A stretch of DNA of 64,000 nt from an uncultured Hymenobacter sp. (GTDB taxonomy: Bacteria > Bacteroidota > Bacteroidia > Cytophagales > Hymenobacteraceae), in assembly GCA_913776615.1 (NCBI GenBank), contig CAJYPK010000005.1, forward strand, positions 1 to 64,000. Direction: 5' to 3'. Made by a program: the position numbers and the translations under genes. Within the stretch, counting starts at the first letter, position 1; each line of letters begins with the position of its first letter. The notes under the pieces were generated by a model. It did no database searches and was not told where the DNA came from. It saw only the letters and a list, made by a program, of their open reading frames with translations. Of this stretch, positions 51,490 to 59,501 are shown in pieces.

Positions 51490-52167
51490 TCACTGCTCGC
51501 GCATCACGTAGCCCATGCCCACCACGGTATGAATGAGCTTGGGCGAAAAATCGCGGTCCAGCTTCTTACGCAAATAACTTACGTACACGTCGATAACGTT
51601 GGTAGTCGTGTCGAAGTCCAAATCCCAGACGCGCTCGGCAATATCCACCCGCGACACGATGCGGCCCCGGTTGCGCAGCAGGTGTTCCAGCAGCGAATAT
51701 TCGCGGGTGGTAAGGTCGATGCGCTGGCCGGCGCGGGTTACGGTTTTAGCGTCGAGGTCGAGGACGAGGTCGGCCATGCGCAGCTCGCGGCGCTCGCCGT
51801 TGGCCACGGCGTAGCGCTGGGTGAGGGCGCGGGCGCGCATGAGCAGCTCCCGAAACTCGAAGGGCTTTACCAGGTAGTCATCGGCCCCGGCCGCGAAGCC
51901 GGCTTCCTTGTCGTCGAGGCTGTCGAGGGCCGTGAGCAACAGCACGGGCACCCGCTGGCTGGCTTCCCGAATGCGGCGGCACAGTTCCACGCCGTTCAGG
52001 TAAGGGAGATTGACGTCGAGGATAACGAGGTCGTAGGGCTGCTGCTCGTAGAGCGACCAGCCGGTGCGCCCGTCGTAGGCCACGGTCACGTCGTACCCCT
52101 CGTGCTCAAAGCCTTTCTTCACAAACGAGGCGAGCGGTGGCTCGTCTTCAACCAGCAGGATTTTCAT
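51490..52167 (-). CDS. OmpR/PhoB-family response regulator
   Basis: A 225-residue regulator. The receiver domain starts KILLVEDEPPLASFVKKGF and has the phospho-acceptor Asp in YDLVILDVNLPYLNG and LVKPFEFRELL. The C-terminal winged helix shows LTTREYSLLEHLLRNRGRIVSR and VIDVYVSYLRKKLD. ATG 52167 is preferred over upstream in-frame codons because it starts the receiver directly. It is the first gene of the regulator-kinase pair that precedes the RND operon. Confidence 0.97.
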   Translation of the reverse strand: MKILLVEDEPPLASFVKKGFEHEGYDVTVAYDGRTGWSLYEQQPYDLVILDVNLPYLNGVELCRRIREASQRVPVLLLTALDSLDDKEAGFAAGADDYLVKPFEFRELLMRARALTQRYAVANGERRELRMADLVLDLDAKTVTRAGQRIDLTTREYSLLEHLLRNRGRIVSRVDIAERVWDLDFDTTTNVIDVYVSYLRKKLDRDFSPKLIHTVVGMGYVMREQ

Positions 52168-52203
52168 AAGTGCAACGTGCTTCCTCGCTATACGGGCTTC
52201 ATA

Positions 52204-52239
52204 AAAACAAGCTGCTCCGCCCGCGGGCAAAGCAGCTTG
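52204..52239 (-). terminator. Terminator of the DinB-like gene
   Basis: On the minus strand a stem CAAGCTGCT...AGCAGCTTG with a GC-rich loop is followed by TTTTTAT. It adjoins the repeat arm at 52238. Confidence 0.75.
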
Positions 52240-52350
52240 TAAAACGGAGGACCACTCCGTTTCTCGCTCGAATCCTTTTATCGGCGCATGGCAACTCCGC
52301 CTCCCAACCAGATCTTCCGGGTGCTAAACGGAGTGGCCCTCCGTTTTACA
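52238..52350. repeat. Paired inverted repeat overlapping the DinB-like stop codon
   Basis: Left arm 52238-52262 (TGTAAAACGGAGGACCACTC...) and right arm 52326-52350 are complements with a single mismatch. Read on the minus strand, the right arm contains the last Met codon's G and the TAA stop codon of the DinB-like gene (52346-52348). Confidence 0.9.
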
Positions 52351-52837
52351 TCTGCGGCTGCACCTGCCCGCTCATCTCGCGGCAGTAGGTGATAAAGTCG
52401 GTGTTGACGGGCTCCAGGCCGCCTTCGCGCATCTTCACGGCCACCTGGCCGCGGTGGTAGCTGGCGTGTACTACGCAGTGCGTCAGGATATCGCTCACCT
52501 GCGAGTCGAAGGCATCGCCCTGCGAGTTGGAGTACTGAATGTGGCGGTGCAGCTCGGGGTCGTCGGCGTTGGCGCAGAGCTCGGCAAACTTCTGCGAGGT
52601 TTGCTCGTGCCAGTGGTGCAGGCCCGCCAGGTCGTGCTCCTGCCATACTTTGAGCGGGCTGGCCGTGCCGCCGAGGCGGGCAATCCAGATAGCCTGGGCA
52701 TTGATAACGTGGCTGAAAATGCGCAGCGCCGCCTGCGGCAGCTCCTTGCCCGCCGCAGCCGACGAGTCGAGGCGGCGCAGCAGCGTTTCGTTGGCCCACA
52801 CGTTGAAAACGCCGAGCTTGGCAATGGTATTAACCAT
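52346..52837 (-). CDS. DinB-family protein
   Basis: A 163-residue four-helix-bundle protein of the DinB/YfiT type, a putative metal-dependent enzyme. Characteristic segments are the N-terminal FNVWANETLLRRL, the central HVINAQAIWIARL and the HxxxHRGQ-type motif in HCVVHASYHRGQVAVKM. Metal-binding histidines would come from these segments. The substrate is unknown. Heptad repeat DNA starts 5 bp upstream of its ATG. The stop codon lies in the repeat at 52326-52350. Confidence 0.9.
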   Translation of the reverse strand: MVNTIAKLGVFNVWANETLLRRLDSSAAAGKELPQAALRIFSHVINAQAIWIARLGGTASPLKVWQEHDLAGLHHWHEQTSQKFAELCANADDPELHRHIQYSNSQGDAFDSQVSDILTHCVVHASYHRGQVAVKMREGGLEPVNTDFITYCREMSGQVQPQM

Positions 52838-52841
52838 GAGG

Positions 52842-52969
52842 GAGTTATGAGTTATGAGTTAGAAGTTGTGAGTTGAGGAATTCCACTCACAAGTCAAAGC
52901 TACGGCTGGCCTGTGCGGTAGTACCACGGCTGTCGACTCATAATTGCTAACTCATAACTCATAACTCAC
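52842..52969. repeat. Paired inverted repeat with 7-nt period (GAGTTAT type)
   Basis: The left arm (52842-52876) consists of five heptads starting GAGTTAT, GAGTTAT, GAGTTAG. The right arm (52935-52969) is its reverse complement over three and a half heptads. The left arm starts 5 bp upstream of the DinB-like start and the right arm lies 3 bp from the lipoprotein stop (52972). Confidence 0.9.
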
Positions 52970-52971
52970 TA

Positions 52972-53433
52972 TCATCGTGGATCTTGCCACACGAGCTGCT
53001 CGTTGGTGCGGCGCTTGGCGAAGTTGCCGCACTTGCCGTCGCCCTTGCCGGTAATGCCGCCCTCGGGGTGGCAGAGGATTTTGCCCTCCGCGTCGTAGAG
53101 AGTGGATTGCTGGTCGCAGCACGGGGCCGACTCGTAATACACGGTTTCGCCCTCAAACTGATAGCGCGAGATGCGGATGACGGGGTTGCGCTTGCGGGTG
53201 GCCAGAATGCCCTGAATGCGGTTTTGTAGCCACTGCGGCCGGGCGGCGCTGTCGAGGCGCATGTCGCGGGCGGGCACGGCATCGACAGTGTTGGCACTAG
53301 TGGGCGCGGGGGTATTGGGCTGGCTGACAAAGCCTTCGGCGGGAGGGGTAGTCGGGGTGTTCACCACCACGTCTTGCTGGCACGCGCCGAGTAGCAGAGC
53401 CAACGCAGCAAAGGGAATGAATGAACGGCGCAT
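52972..53433 (-). CDS. Putative lipoprotein, unknown function
   Basis: A 153-residue protein with a signal peptide ending in LLLGAC, a valid lipobox. After a Thr/Pro-rich linker the body contains WLQNRIQGILATRKRNPVIRIS, YQFEGETVYYESAPCCDQQS, LYDAEGKILCHPEGGITGKGDG and KCGNFAKRRTNEQLVWQDPR. The paired cysteines suggest disulfides or a metal site. The DAEGKILCHPEGGITGKGDG part recalls DUF6970-like domains, but I am not sure. The ATG at 53433 fits the signal peptide. Confidence 0.65.
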   Translation of the reverse strand: MRRSFIPFAALALLLGACQQDVVVNTPTTPPAEGFVSQPNTPAPTSANTVDAVPARDMRLDSAARPQWLQNRIQGILATRKRNPVIRISRYQFEGETVYYESAPCCDQQSTLYDAEGKILCHPEGGITGKGDGKCGNFAKRRTNEQLVWQDPR

Positions 53434-53494
53434 ATAAATAGGAGGCAGAAAGGCGAGCGTAAACAACCTTGCTTACGCCAATCAGCCCCAATGG

Positions 53495-53899
53495 TTAGTG
53501 CCACCACAAGGCCCATATTTTGGGGCCGAAGACCAGTCCGCCGACGGCCAGCGCCCCCAGCGCGGCCAGCAGCACGGCTCCGGCCGCCACGTCCTTGGTG
53601 CGGCCAGCCAGCGGGTGATAATCGGGCGATACCAGATTGGTGAGGGCCTCGATAGCCGTGTTGAACAGTTCGGCGGCCCACACGCCGGCCACGGCCAGCG
53701 CCACCAGGGCCCATTCGGTGATGGTCAGCCGGAAATACAATCCCATACCCAGTACGACCGCCGTAGCCACGGCGTGAAACTGTAAATGCACTTCCGAGCG
53801 CAGCGCCGCGCCCACGCCCCGAAACGCGTGCCCGAAGCTGGCTGCCCGGCGACGCAGCAAGCCCGGGCGGCCGGGCGGCCGGGGGCTAGCCCCGGACAT
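53495..53899 (-). CDS. Diacylglycerol kinase family protein (DgkA-type)
   Basis: A 134-residue inner-membrane enzyme of the DagK_prokar family that phosphorylates undecaprenol or diacylglycerol. Motifs are FGHAFRGVGAALRSEVHLQFHAVAT, the helix AELFNTAIEALTNLVSPD with the catalytic Glu and NTAIE, and the C-terminal TKDVAAGAVLLAALGALAVGG. Three hydrophobic helices are evident. ATG 53899 overlaps the preceding gene by 14 nt, so it is probably co-transcribed. Confidence 0.93.
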   Translation of the reverse strand: MSGASPRPPGRPGLLRRRAASFGHAFRGVGAALRSEVHLQFHAVATAVVLGMGLYFRLTITEWALVALAVAGVWAAELFNTAIEALTNLVSPDYHPLAGRTKDVAAGAVLLAALGALAVGGLVFGPKIWALWWH

Positions 53900-54479
53900 C
53901 AAACTCGGCAAAGGTGGTACGGCGCAGCTCGGGCCACTCGGGTCTGATAATGCTGAAAATCACCGTATCGCGGCGGATGCCGCCCTGCGTAGGGCGGTGG
54001 CTGCGCAAGGTGCCTTCCTCGGTGGCACCCATGCGGCGCATGGCGGTCTGGGACTTGTGGTTGCGGCTGTCGGTTTCCAATTCTACCCGCTCGTAGCCCA
54101 GCTGGTCGAAGGCGTGGGCGAGCAGCAAATGCTTGGCGGCGCGATTGAGGCCGGTGCGCTGAAAATCGGTGCCCACCCAGGTGTAGCCGATGCTCAGCTT
54201 CTGATTATCAGGCTCAATACCGTAGTAGCTGGTGCTACCCGCCAGCCGCCCGCTGGCCCGATCAATAATAGCAAACGGATAGCGCCGGCTGGCCTGGCGG
54301 TCGTGCACGGCCTGGGCCAGGTAGTCGGCCAGGCTCAGCGCATCGTCGGCGCGGGTGATGGTAAATTCCCAGATGCTGGGGTCGAAGGCGACGGCCTTTA
54401 GCTCCTCAAAGTCGGCGGTGTCGAGCGGCCGCAGGCGCACCCGGCTGTTTTCCAGAACGAGGTTTTGGGCGAAATCCAT
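53886..54479 (-). CDS. GNAT-family N-acetyltransferase
   Basis: A 197-residue RimJ/RimL-like acetyltransferase. Segments are VRLRPLDTADFEELKAV, the core strand YPFAIIDRASGRLAGSTSYY, the acetyl-CoA-binding-type IGYTWVGTDFQRTGLNRAAKHLLLAHAFDQLGYERVEL and HKSQTAMRRMGATEEGTLR. The acceptor substrate is not known. It is the upstream partner of the DgkA-type gene. Confidence 0.92.
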   Translation of the reverse strand: MDFAQNLVLENSRVRLRPLDTADFEELKAVAFDPSIWEFTITRADDALSLADYLAQAVHDRQASRRYPFAIIDRASGRLAGSTSYYGIEPDNQKLSIGYTWVGTDFQRTGLNRAAKHLLLAHAFDQLGYERVELETDSRNHKSQTAMRRMGATEEGTLRSHRPTQGGIRRDTVIFSIIRPEWPELRRTTFAEFDVRG

Positions 54480-54513
54480 AGCGCAGCAGGCAGAATGGTA
54501 GGCCGCAAAGATG

Positions 54514-54556
54514 CAAAAAAACCGAAAGCCGCCCGACGCAAAGTCAGGCGGCTTTC
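54514..54556 (-). terminator. Terminator of the small gene at 54578
   Basis: On the minus strand GAAAGCCGCC (54556-54547) pairs with GGCGGCTTTC (54533-54524), then GGTTTTTTT follows. It lies 22 bp after the stop at 54578 and directly upstream of the GNAT gene. Confidence 0.85.
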
Positions 54557-54577
54557 AATTCCAGCAAAATGCCGGAG

Positions 54578-54763
54578 CTAGAACGAGTACGTGTAGCCGG
54601 GGATACTGACGGGCTTTAATTCAATTAACTCGCGTCCGTCATTCAAGACATGAACCGCCGCAATGCGCTCGGGCGCAATGGCGCGGTTGGCTAGCTTGCG
54701 AGCATCTCGCACGGCCTGTCGGGCAGCAGGTTTCTTAGAAGATTTCTCGGAAAATGCGGTCAT
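54578..54763 (-). CDS. Small unrecognised protein, second gene of an overlapping pair
   Basis: A 61-residue basic protein (SEKSSKKPAARQAVRDARKLANR at the start, ending LIELKPVSIPGYTYSF). No family recognised. The ATG at 54763 lies 29 bp inside the end of the upstream gene, so the two are likely translated together. The length and the overlap resemble toxin-antitoxin pairs, but no known toxin fold is visible. Confidence 0.5.
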   Translation of the reverse strand: MTAFSEKSSKKPAARQAVRDARKLANRAIAPERIAAVHVLNDGRELIELKPVSIPGYTYSF

Positions 54764-55265
54764 AACGGTCGATGAGTAGTTGCAACTGACCCGGCTGCCG
54801 GGCCAGCGCAAGTGGTATAACAAAGATGGAACTGTTTTCACTTAAAGCCAATACCTTGTAGCGTGTCGGGTTGGTTTTAAGTTCCAGCATTTTAGTGTAA
54901 AGCTGGAAGCGGCGCGTGCTGACGTCAGTGGTTTCGTCCAGCATAGCAGCGGCAATGAAGCCAAAACACGCTTGCGGGTCGGTCTGGATAGTTTGCGCAA
55001 TAATGGCCAGCACCGTGCCGCCGAGCTTGCCCGCCGCGTGCTGATTGGTACGCAGCCGGTAGCGGTATACGCTCTTGATCTTGGCGTAAAAATCGACCGT
55101 GTACAAGTGGTCAGGGTACTCCCGCACTTCCACCAAATACTTGCGCCGCGAGCTCGGCGAGTGCATGAAAAACTTGTATATCGACTCTGATAGCCAGCTT
55201 GCTCGCCCCTCGGTGTGGTTACGATTGCGCTGCACGAGGCGATAGGGGAGGATAGTATTAAACAC
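54735..55265 (-). CDS. Unrecognised protein, first gene of an overlapping pair
   Basis: A 176-residue protein without signal or membrane segment. Segments: YKFFMHSPSSRRKYLVEVREYPDHLYTVDFYAKIK, YRYRLRTNQHAAGKLGGTVLAIIAQ, DPQACFGFIAAAMLDET, and the C-terminus IPLALARQPGQLQLLIDRYDRIFREIF. I cannot assign a family. The start is uncertain: GTG at 55265 or an ATG at 55166. It overlaps the small gene at 54578. Confidence 0.55.
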   Translation of the reverse strand: MFNTILPYRLVQRNRNHTEGRASWLSESIYKFFMHSPSSRRKYLVEVREYPDHLYTVDFYAKIKSVYRYRLRTNQHAAGKLGGTVLAIIAQTIQTDPQACFGFIAAAMLDETTDVSTRRFQLYTKMLELKTNPTRYKVLALSENSSIFVIPLALARQPGQLQLLIDRYDRIFREIF

Positions 55266-55294
55266 GCACGGATTACTGACTGGTAATCAAAGAT

Positions 55295-55336
55295 AACGGG
55301 CATCCGACTGGCGCGCTGGCCTGCCGGATGCCCGTT
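55295..55336 (-). terminator. Hairpin between the 54735 gene and fumC
   Basis: AACGGGCATCCG (55295-55306) and its exact complement (55325-55336) enclose an 18-nt loop; on the minus strand ATCTTT follows. It is a probable fumC terminator, but the T tract is short. Confidence 0.6.
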
Positions 55337-55364
55337 AGCAACTTAGCGGTGCGTGGTGCGGGGA

Positions 55365-56771
55365 TTAGCCCACGTTAATCTCCCCCACCATGTCCTCGGG
55401 CTTCAGCCACTGGTCGAACTGCTCGGGCGTGACGTAGCCGAGCTGCACGGCGGTTTCTTTCAGGGTCGAGTGGTTTTTGTGGGCCGTCTGGGCGATTTCG
55501 GCGGCCTTATAGTAGCCGATGTGCGGGTTGAGGGCCGTCACCAGCATCAGCGACGAATCGACGTGCTTCTTGATGTTGGGCAGGATGGGCTCGATGCCCA
55601 CGGCGCACTTGTCGTTGAAGGCCACGCACACGTCGCCGATGAGGCGGGCCGAGTGCAGGAAGTTGTAAATCATCACGGGCTTGAACACGTTCAGCTCGAA
55701 GTGGCCCAGGCTGCCGCCCACCGTGATGGCCACGTCGTTGCCCATAACCTGGGCGGCCACCATCGTCATGGCTTCGCACTGGGTGGGGTTCACCTTGCCG
55801 GGCATGATGCTGGAGCCGGGCTCGTTGTCGGGAATATGCAGCTCGCCGATGCCGGCGCGGGGGCCGCTGCTGAGCATCCGGATGTCGTTGGCGATTTTCA
55901 TCAGGCTCACGGCCACGGTTTTGAGGGCTCCGTGGGCTTCCACGATGGCATCGTGGGCGGCCAGGGCCTCAAACTTGTTTTCGGCCGTTACGAAGGGCAG
56001 GCCGGTGAGCTCGGCGATGTGCTTGGCCACGTTTTCGGAGTAGCCGGCGGGCGTGTTGATGCCGGTGCCCACGGCGGTGCCGCCCAGCGCCAGCTCGCTC
56101 AGGTGAGCCAGCGTATTCTTGATGGCGCGCAGGCCGTGGTCGAGCTGCGAAACGTAGCCCGAAAACTCCTGGCCCAGCGTCAGCGGCGTGGCATCCATGA
56201 AGTGGGTGCGGCCGATTTTGACGATGTCTTTGAACTCGATGGCCTTTTTCTTCAGCGTGTCGCGCAGCTTCTCGATGCCCGGGACGGTGGTTTCGACCAG
56301 GATTTTGTAGGCCGCGATGTGCATGGCCGTGGGGAAGGTGTCGTTGCTCGACTGCGACTTGTTCACGTCGTCGTTGGGCGCCAGGAATTTCTTCTCGTCG
56401 CTCAGCAAGCCGCCGTGCAGCACGTGGCCGCGGTAGGCGATCACCTCGTTCACGTTCATGTTGCTCTGCGTGCCCGAGCCGGTTTGCCACACTACCAAGG
56501 GAAATTGGTCGGCCAGCTTGCCTTCCAGAATCTCGTCGGCTACGCGGCCGATGAGCTCGGCCTTCTCGGCGTCGAGCACGCCCGCGTCGCGGTTGGTGAA
56601 GGCCGCAGCTTTCTTGAGGTAGGCGAAAGCCTTGATGATTTCCTTCGGCATCTTGTTGATGTCCTGCGCAATCGGGAAGTTCTCGATGCTGCGCTGGGTT
56701 TGGGCGCCCCAGTAGGCGTCGGCGGGCACTTGCACCTGGCCCATGGTATCTTTTTCGGTGCGGAAGCTCAT
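55365..56771 (-). CDS. fumC: Fumarate hydratase class II
   Basis: A 468-residue homotetrameric, iron-independent fumarase of the TCA cycle. Signatures: [26 protein letters not shown] at the N-terminus, [17 protein letters not shown], the substrate region [17 protein letters not shown], the signature [16 protein letters not shown] and [12 protein letters not shown]. The ATG at 56771 fits the N-terminus of the family. The leader before its start (CACCATCTCACTATCTCCCC) mirrors the leader of the divergent small gene at 56931. Confidence 0.97.
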   Translation of the reverse strand: MSFRTEKDTMGQVQVPADAYWGAQTQRSIENFPIAQDINKMPKEIIKAFAYLKKAAAFTNRDAGVLDAEKAELIGRVADEILEGKLADQFPLVVWQTGSGTQSNMNVNEVIAYRGHVLHGGLLSDEKKFLAPNDDVNKSQSSNDTFPTAMHIAAYKILVETTVPGIEKLRDTLKKKAIEFKDIVKIGRTHFMDATPLTLGQEFSGYVSQLDHGLRAIKNTLAHLSELALGGTAVGTGINTPAGYSENVAKHIAELTGLPFVTAENKFEALAAHDAIVEAHGALKTVAVSLMKIANDIRMLSSGPRAGIGELHIPDNEPGSSIMPGKVNPTQCEAMTMVAAQVMGNDVAITVGGSLGHFELNVFKPVMIYNFLHSARLIGDVCVAFNDKCAVGIEPILPNIKKHVDSSLMLVTALNPHIGYYKAAEIAQTAHKNHSTLKETAVQLGYVTPEQFDQWLKPEDMVGEINVG

Positions 56772-56933
56772 TTCGGGGAGATAGTGAGATGGTGAACTAG
56801 TGAGAAGACCGGGCGACGAGCCCTGGCCAGCACGTGCGCAAAAGTACAGTGCTGGCCCCGGCCCCGGCAGCCATTGCCCGCCCGGCTGCGTAAGCGCACT
56901 CACTACTCACCATCTCACTATTTCCCCGCCATG
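56769..56933. repeat. Mirror-image 5' leaders with 8-nt period between fumC and a small gene
   Basis: On the minus strand the sequence before the fumC ATG is CACCATCTCACTATCTCC... On the plus strand the sequence before the ATG at 56931 is nearly the same (CACCATCTCACTATTTCC...). Units such as GAGATAGT and GAGATGGT show an 8-nt period. The inverted arms are at 56778-56804 and 56897-56921. Confidence 0.88.
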
Positions 56934-57095
56934 AATACTCCCGATCCGCATACCGAGCCGCCCGTTCCTACCGAGGGCAACGGCGTCCCCGACTACAGCC
57001 ACGTTGAAGTGAAAACTGAAACCGACCTGCCTACGCCCGACAAGGCCGGTGGCAGTGCTACCGAGCCCGAAAGCGGGGGTGGGTACAGCGGGTAG
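56931..57095 (+). CDS. Small acidic disordered protein
   Basis: A 54-residue protein rich in Pro, Glu, Thr and Gly (EPPVPTEGNGVPDYSHVEVKTE, ending GGGYSG) with no hydrophobic segment. It is predicted to be unstructured; no family is recognised. The ATG at 56931 is supported by its shared leader with fumC. Translation is therefore plausible but unproven. Confidence 0.5.
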   Translation: MNTPDPHTEPPVPTEGNGVPDYSHVEVKTETDLPTPDKAGGSATEPESGGGYSG

Positions 57096-57097
57096 CG

Positions 57098-57196
57098 TTT
57101 TTCACCGCGGAGGGCGCGGAAGAGTTCGCGGACGGGCGCGGAGGCTTTTCTTCCGCTTTCCTCCGCAAGCTCTTCCGCGCCTTCCGCGGTGAAAAA
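57098..57196. repeat. Paired inverted repeat with CGCGGA units
   Basis: Left arm 57098-57132 (TTTTTCACCGCGGAGGGCGC...) and right arm 57162-57196 are complements with three or four mismatches. The arms contain CGCGGA at 9- to 12-nt spacing. It lies 3 bp after the stop of the small acidic gene and ends 16 bp before the next start. Confidence 0.85.
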
Positions 57197-57212
57197 ATGC
57201 TAGCTTAGCGGC

Positions 57213-58253
57213 ATGGCCCTCTCCCGCTACCTTCTGCTCCTCGCCGCTGCCTTACCTGCCTGTCAGCCAGCAACTCCCACGGCTCCCCCTGCTACCTCTT
57301 ATTTCCCCGCCCCCGAAGCGGGCGTAAAAACCGGTGGCATCCAGGTGATTCCCATCACCACGCCCAAGGGCAAGTTCAACGTCTGGACCAAGCGTTTCGG
57401 TAACAACCCGCGCATTAAGGTATTGCTGCTCAACGGCGGGCCGGGGGCCACCCATGAGTATTTCGAGTGCATGGAAAGCTTTCTGCCGCAGGAGGGTATC
57501 GAGTTTATCTACTACGACCAGCTGGGCTGCGGCAACTCCGACAACCCCCGCGATACCAGCATGTGGAGCCTGCCCCGGTACGTGGAGGAAGTCGAGCAGG
57601 TGCGCCAGGCGCTCAAGCTCGACAAGGATAATTTCTACCTGCTGGGTCACTCCTGGGGCGGCATCCTGGCCGCCGAGTACGCCTTCAAATACCAGCAGCA
57701 CCTCAAGGGCCTCGTTATCTCCAACATGATGATGAGCTGCCCTGCCTACGGTCGCTACGCCGACGAAGTGCTAGCCAAGCAGATGAAGCCCGAGGTGCTC
57801 CGCGAAATCCGGCAGATTGAGGCTAAAAAGGACTTCGGCAACCCCCGCTACATGGGCCTACTGGAGCCCAATTTCTACGCCCAGCACCTGTGCCGCATCG
57901 TGCCCAACCCCGAGCCGATAACCCGCTCGATGGGCAAGCTCAACCAGTCGCTCTACGTAACCATGCAGGGGCCAAGCGAGTTCGGCATCTCGGGTAAGCT
58001 TACCACCTGGGACCGCACTAAAGACCTGCCCAAGCTTACCATCCCGGTGCTTAGCATCGGCGGGAAGTACGATACGATGGACCCCGCCCACATGGCCTGG
58101 ATTGCCACCCAGGTCAAGCAGGGCGCGTCGCTCATCTGCCCCCAGGGCAGCCACATGGCCATGTACGACGACCAGCAAACCTACATGACGGGCTTCGTCA
58201 AGTTCCTGAAAACCGTGGATGACGGCTCTTTCAAGGCAGGCACCAAGCTGTAG
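57213..58253 (+). CDS. Proline iminopeptidase-like alpha/beta hydrolase
   Basis: A 346-residue exported enzyme; the N-terminus (YLLLLAAALPAC) is a lipoprotein-type signal. It belongs to the proline iminopeptidase-like alpha/beta hydrolases. VLLLNGGPGATHEYFE is the oxyanion-hole HGGPG-like motif, FIYYDQLGCGNSD follows, and GHSWGG holds the nucleophile serine. The acid Asp is likely in IGGKYDTMDP and the His in GSHMAMYDD. It probably removes N-terminal proline from peptides, but the specificity is inferred. Confidence 0.9.
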   Translation: MALSRYLLLLAAALPACQPATPTAPPATSYFPAPEAGVKTGGIQVIPITTPKGKFNVWTKRFGNNPRIKVLLLNGGPGATHEYFECMESFLPQEGIEFIYYDQLGCGNSDNPRDTSMWSLPRYVEEVEQVRQALKLDKDNFYLLGHSWGGILAAEYAFKYQQHLKGLVISNMMMSCPAYGRYADEVLAKQMKPEVLREIRQIEAKKDFGNPRYMGLLEPNFYAQHLCRIVPNPEPITRSMGKLNQSLYVTMQGPSEFGISGKLTTWDRTKDLPKLTIPVLSIGGKYDTMDPAHMAWIATQVKQGASLICPQGSHMAMYDDQQTYMTGFVKFLKTVDDGSFKAGTKL

Positions 58254-58256
58254 CCG

Positions 58257-59411
58257 CTACTCAAATACCACGGGCACATCTACTACTTGCGCGGCCCGCC
58301 GCCCAGCCGTAATGCCCGGCACCCAGGTAGGCCCTTCCTGTAGTAAGCGTACCGCCTCGGTGTCGTAGTCGGGGCGCAGCTTACGTACCACCTCGGCCTG
58401 CTCAATCTTCCCGTCGGCTCCTAAGTGCAAGCGCACTACTACCCGGCCGCGCTGGCGGCCACCATCACGGCTAGTGGGCTCGAATTCGGCCGCGCCCTGC
58501 TTCAAATATTCCCGTAGGGCCGCGTAGCCGCCGCTGGGAGTGGCGGGTAAGACCGGCGGGGCGGGCATGGTGGTCCGCAGCCGCGCCGCTGGCTCGAGGG
58601 CCGGGGCTCTCGCGACCACGGGAGCCGGGGCTGCCAGCGGTTCGCGGTGCGACTCGGAGCGAGCCGGGGCAGTCGAGTCAGCAGTTCCGCTTGGCGCGGG
58701 TGCGGCCGCTGGCACCGCGCTGGCGTAAGAGTCAAATTGCTCCGTGCGGCCAGTTGGCGCAGTTTTGGGTGCGGCCAGGGGACGCTTAGCGGTTGCGGAC
58801 CCCGCTTGCGCGATAGCTGAGGGGTGATTGCCGTGCCTAAGCTTGCCTTGGGCCGTGCTTGAGGCGGGCGGCGGGTTGCCAAGTGCACCTTGGGCCGTAG
58901 CGGGGGCGCTTGCAGTGCCTAGGGCCACGCGTTGAGCTGCGCCCGACCCAGGCTCAGCATCTGGCGGCGGGTTGTTGGGCGCGGCCCGGCGCTCAGCCGG
59001 TGCGGCCGGGTATTGCGCCGCCACCGTAGCCGGGGCTTGTCGCCGTTGCTGCCAGGTCCACCAGCCCGCCGCTACCAGGCCCAGGATAAGTGCGGCGGCG
59101 GCGGCCAGCTGCGGAGCCAGCCAGCGGTGGCGGCGCGGCGCGGCTACCAATTGCCGGGCTGGGGCAGCCTGCTGCACTCGCTGGCGCAAACGCTGTTGAA
59201 GTTGGGCCAAGGCTTGGTCGGTAGTAGCGGCCGGCGTTTGCAGCAGCCCTTCCAAAATGTCGGCGCAGCGGGGGCAGGCCAGCGTATGCGCTTCCACGCG
59301 GTGTTGGGCCGCCGGGGCCAGCGTACCCGCCGCGTACTGGCGCAGCAGCGCCACCGGCAGGTGCGGGCCAGCCGGGGCGGTAGCGTTCAGCAGCGGATTG
59401 GTCGGCAGCAT
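58257..59411 (-). CDS. Zinc-finger anti-sigma-like protein fused to a TonB C-terminal domain
   Basis: A 384-residue protein with an unusual combination. The N-terminus has the zinc-binding anti-sigma pattern H42-x3-C46-x2-C49 (HTLACPRC). A membrane helix (LAPQLAAAAALILGLVAAGWW) follows, then ~150 residues rich in Pro/Ala. The C-terminal ~90 residues form a TonB C-terminal domain (RGRVVVRLHLGADGKIEQAEVVRKLRPDYD...WVPGITAGRR). It is co-oriented with the ECF sigma gene 90 bp upstream. The likely role is an inner-membrane anti-sigma factor with a periplasmic TonB-type end. Confidence 0.85.
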   Translation of the reverse strand: MLPTNPLLNATAPAGPHLPVALLRQYAAGTLAPAAQHRVEAHTLACPRCADILEGLLQTPAATTDQALAQLQQRLRQRVQQAAPARQLVAAPRRHRWLAPQLAAAAALILGLVAAGWWTWQQRRQAPATVAAQYPAAPAERRAAPNNPPPDAEPGSGAAQRVALGTASAPATAQGALGNPPPASSTAQGKLRHGNHPSAIAQAGSATAKRPLAAPKTAPTGRTEQFDSYASAVPAAAPAPSGTADSTAPARSESHREPLAAPAPVVARAPALEPAARLRTTMPAPPVLPATPSGGYAALREYLKQGAAEFEPTSRDGGRQRGRVVVRLHLGADGKIEQAEVVRKLRPDYDTEAVRLLQEGPTWVPGITAGRRAAQVVDVPVVFE

Positions 59412-59417
59412 TTTAGT

Positions 59418-59452
59418 GAGTTATGAGTTAGAAATTATAAGTTAGGAGTTGG
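59418..59452 (-). repeat. Single array of five 7-nt units before the anti-sigma gene
   Basis: GAGTTAT, GAGTTAG, AAATTAT, AAGTTAG, GAGTTGG in the plus-strand reading. It starts 6 bp upstream of the anti-sigma-like start codon. No inverted partner is found nearby, so it is a lone arm of the family at 52842. Confidence 0.8.
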
Positions 59453-59501
59453 GGTGGCTTATTTTTTTGAAAGGCAAAGGGCTGTCGCTGAGCTTTAACT
59501 A

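Noticed and set aside
52842..52969. Possible phage attachment or recombination site
   Set aside because: The arms are inverted, not direct, repeats; there is no integrase gene and no tRNA nearby.
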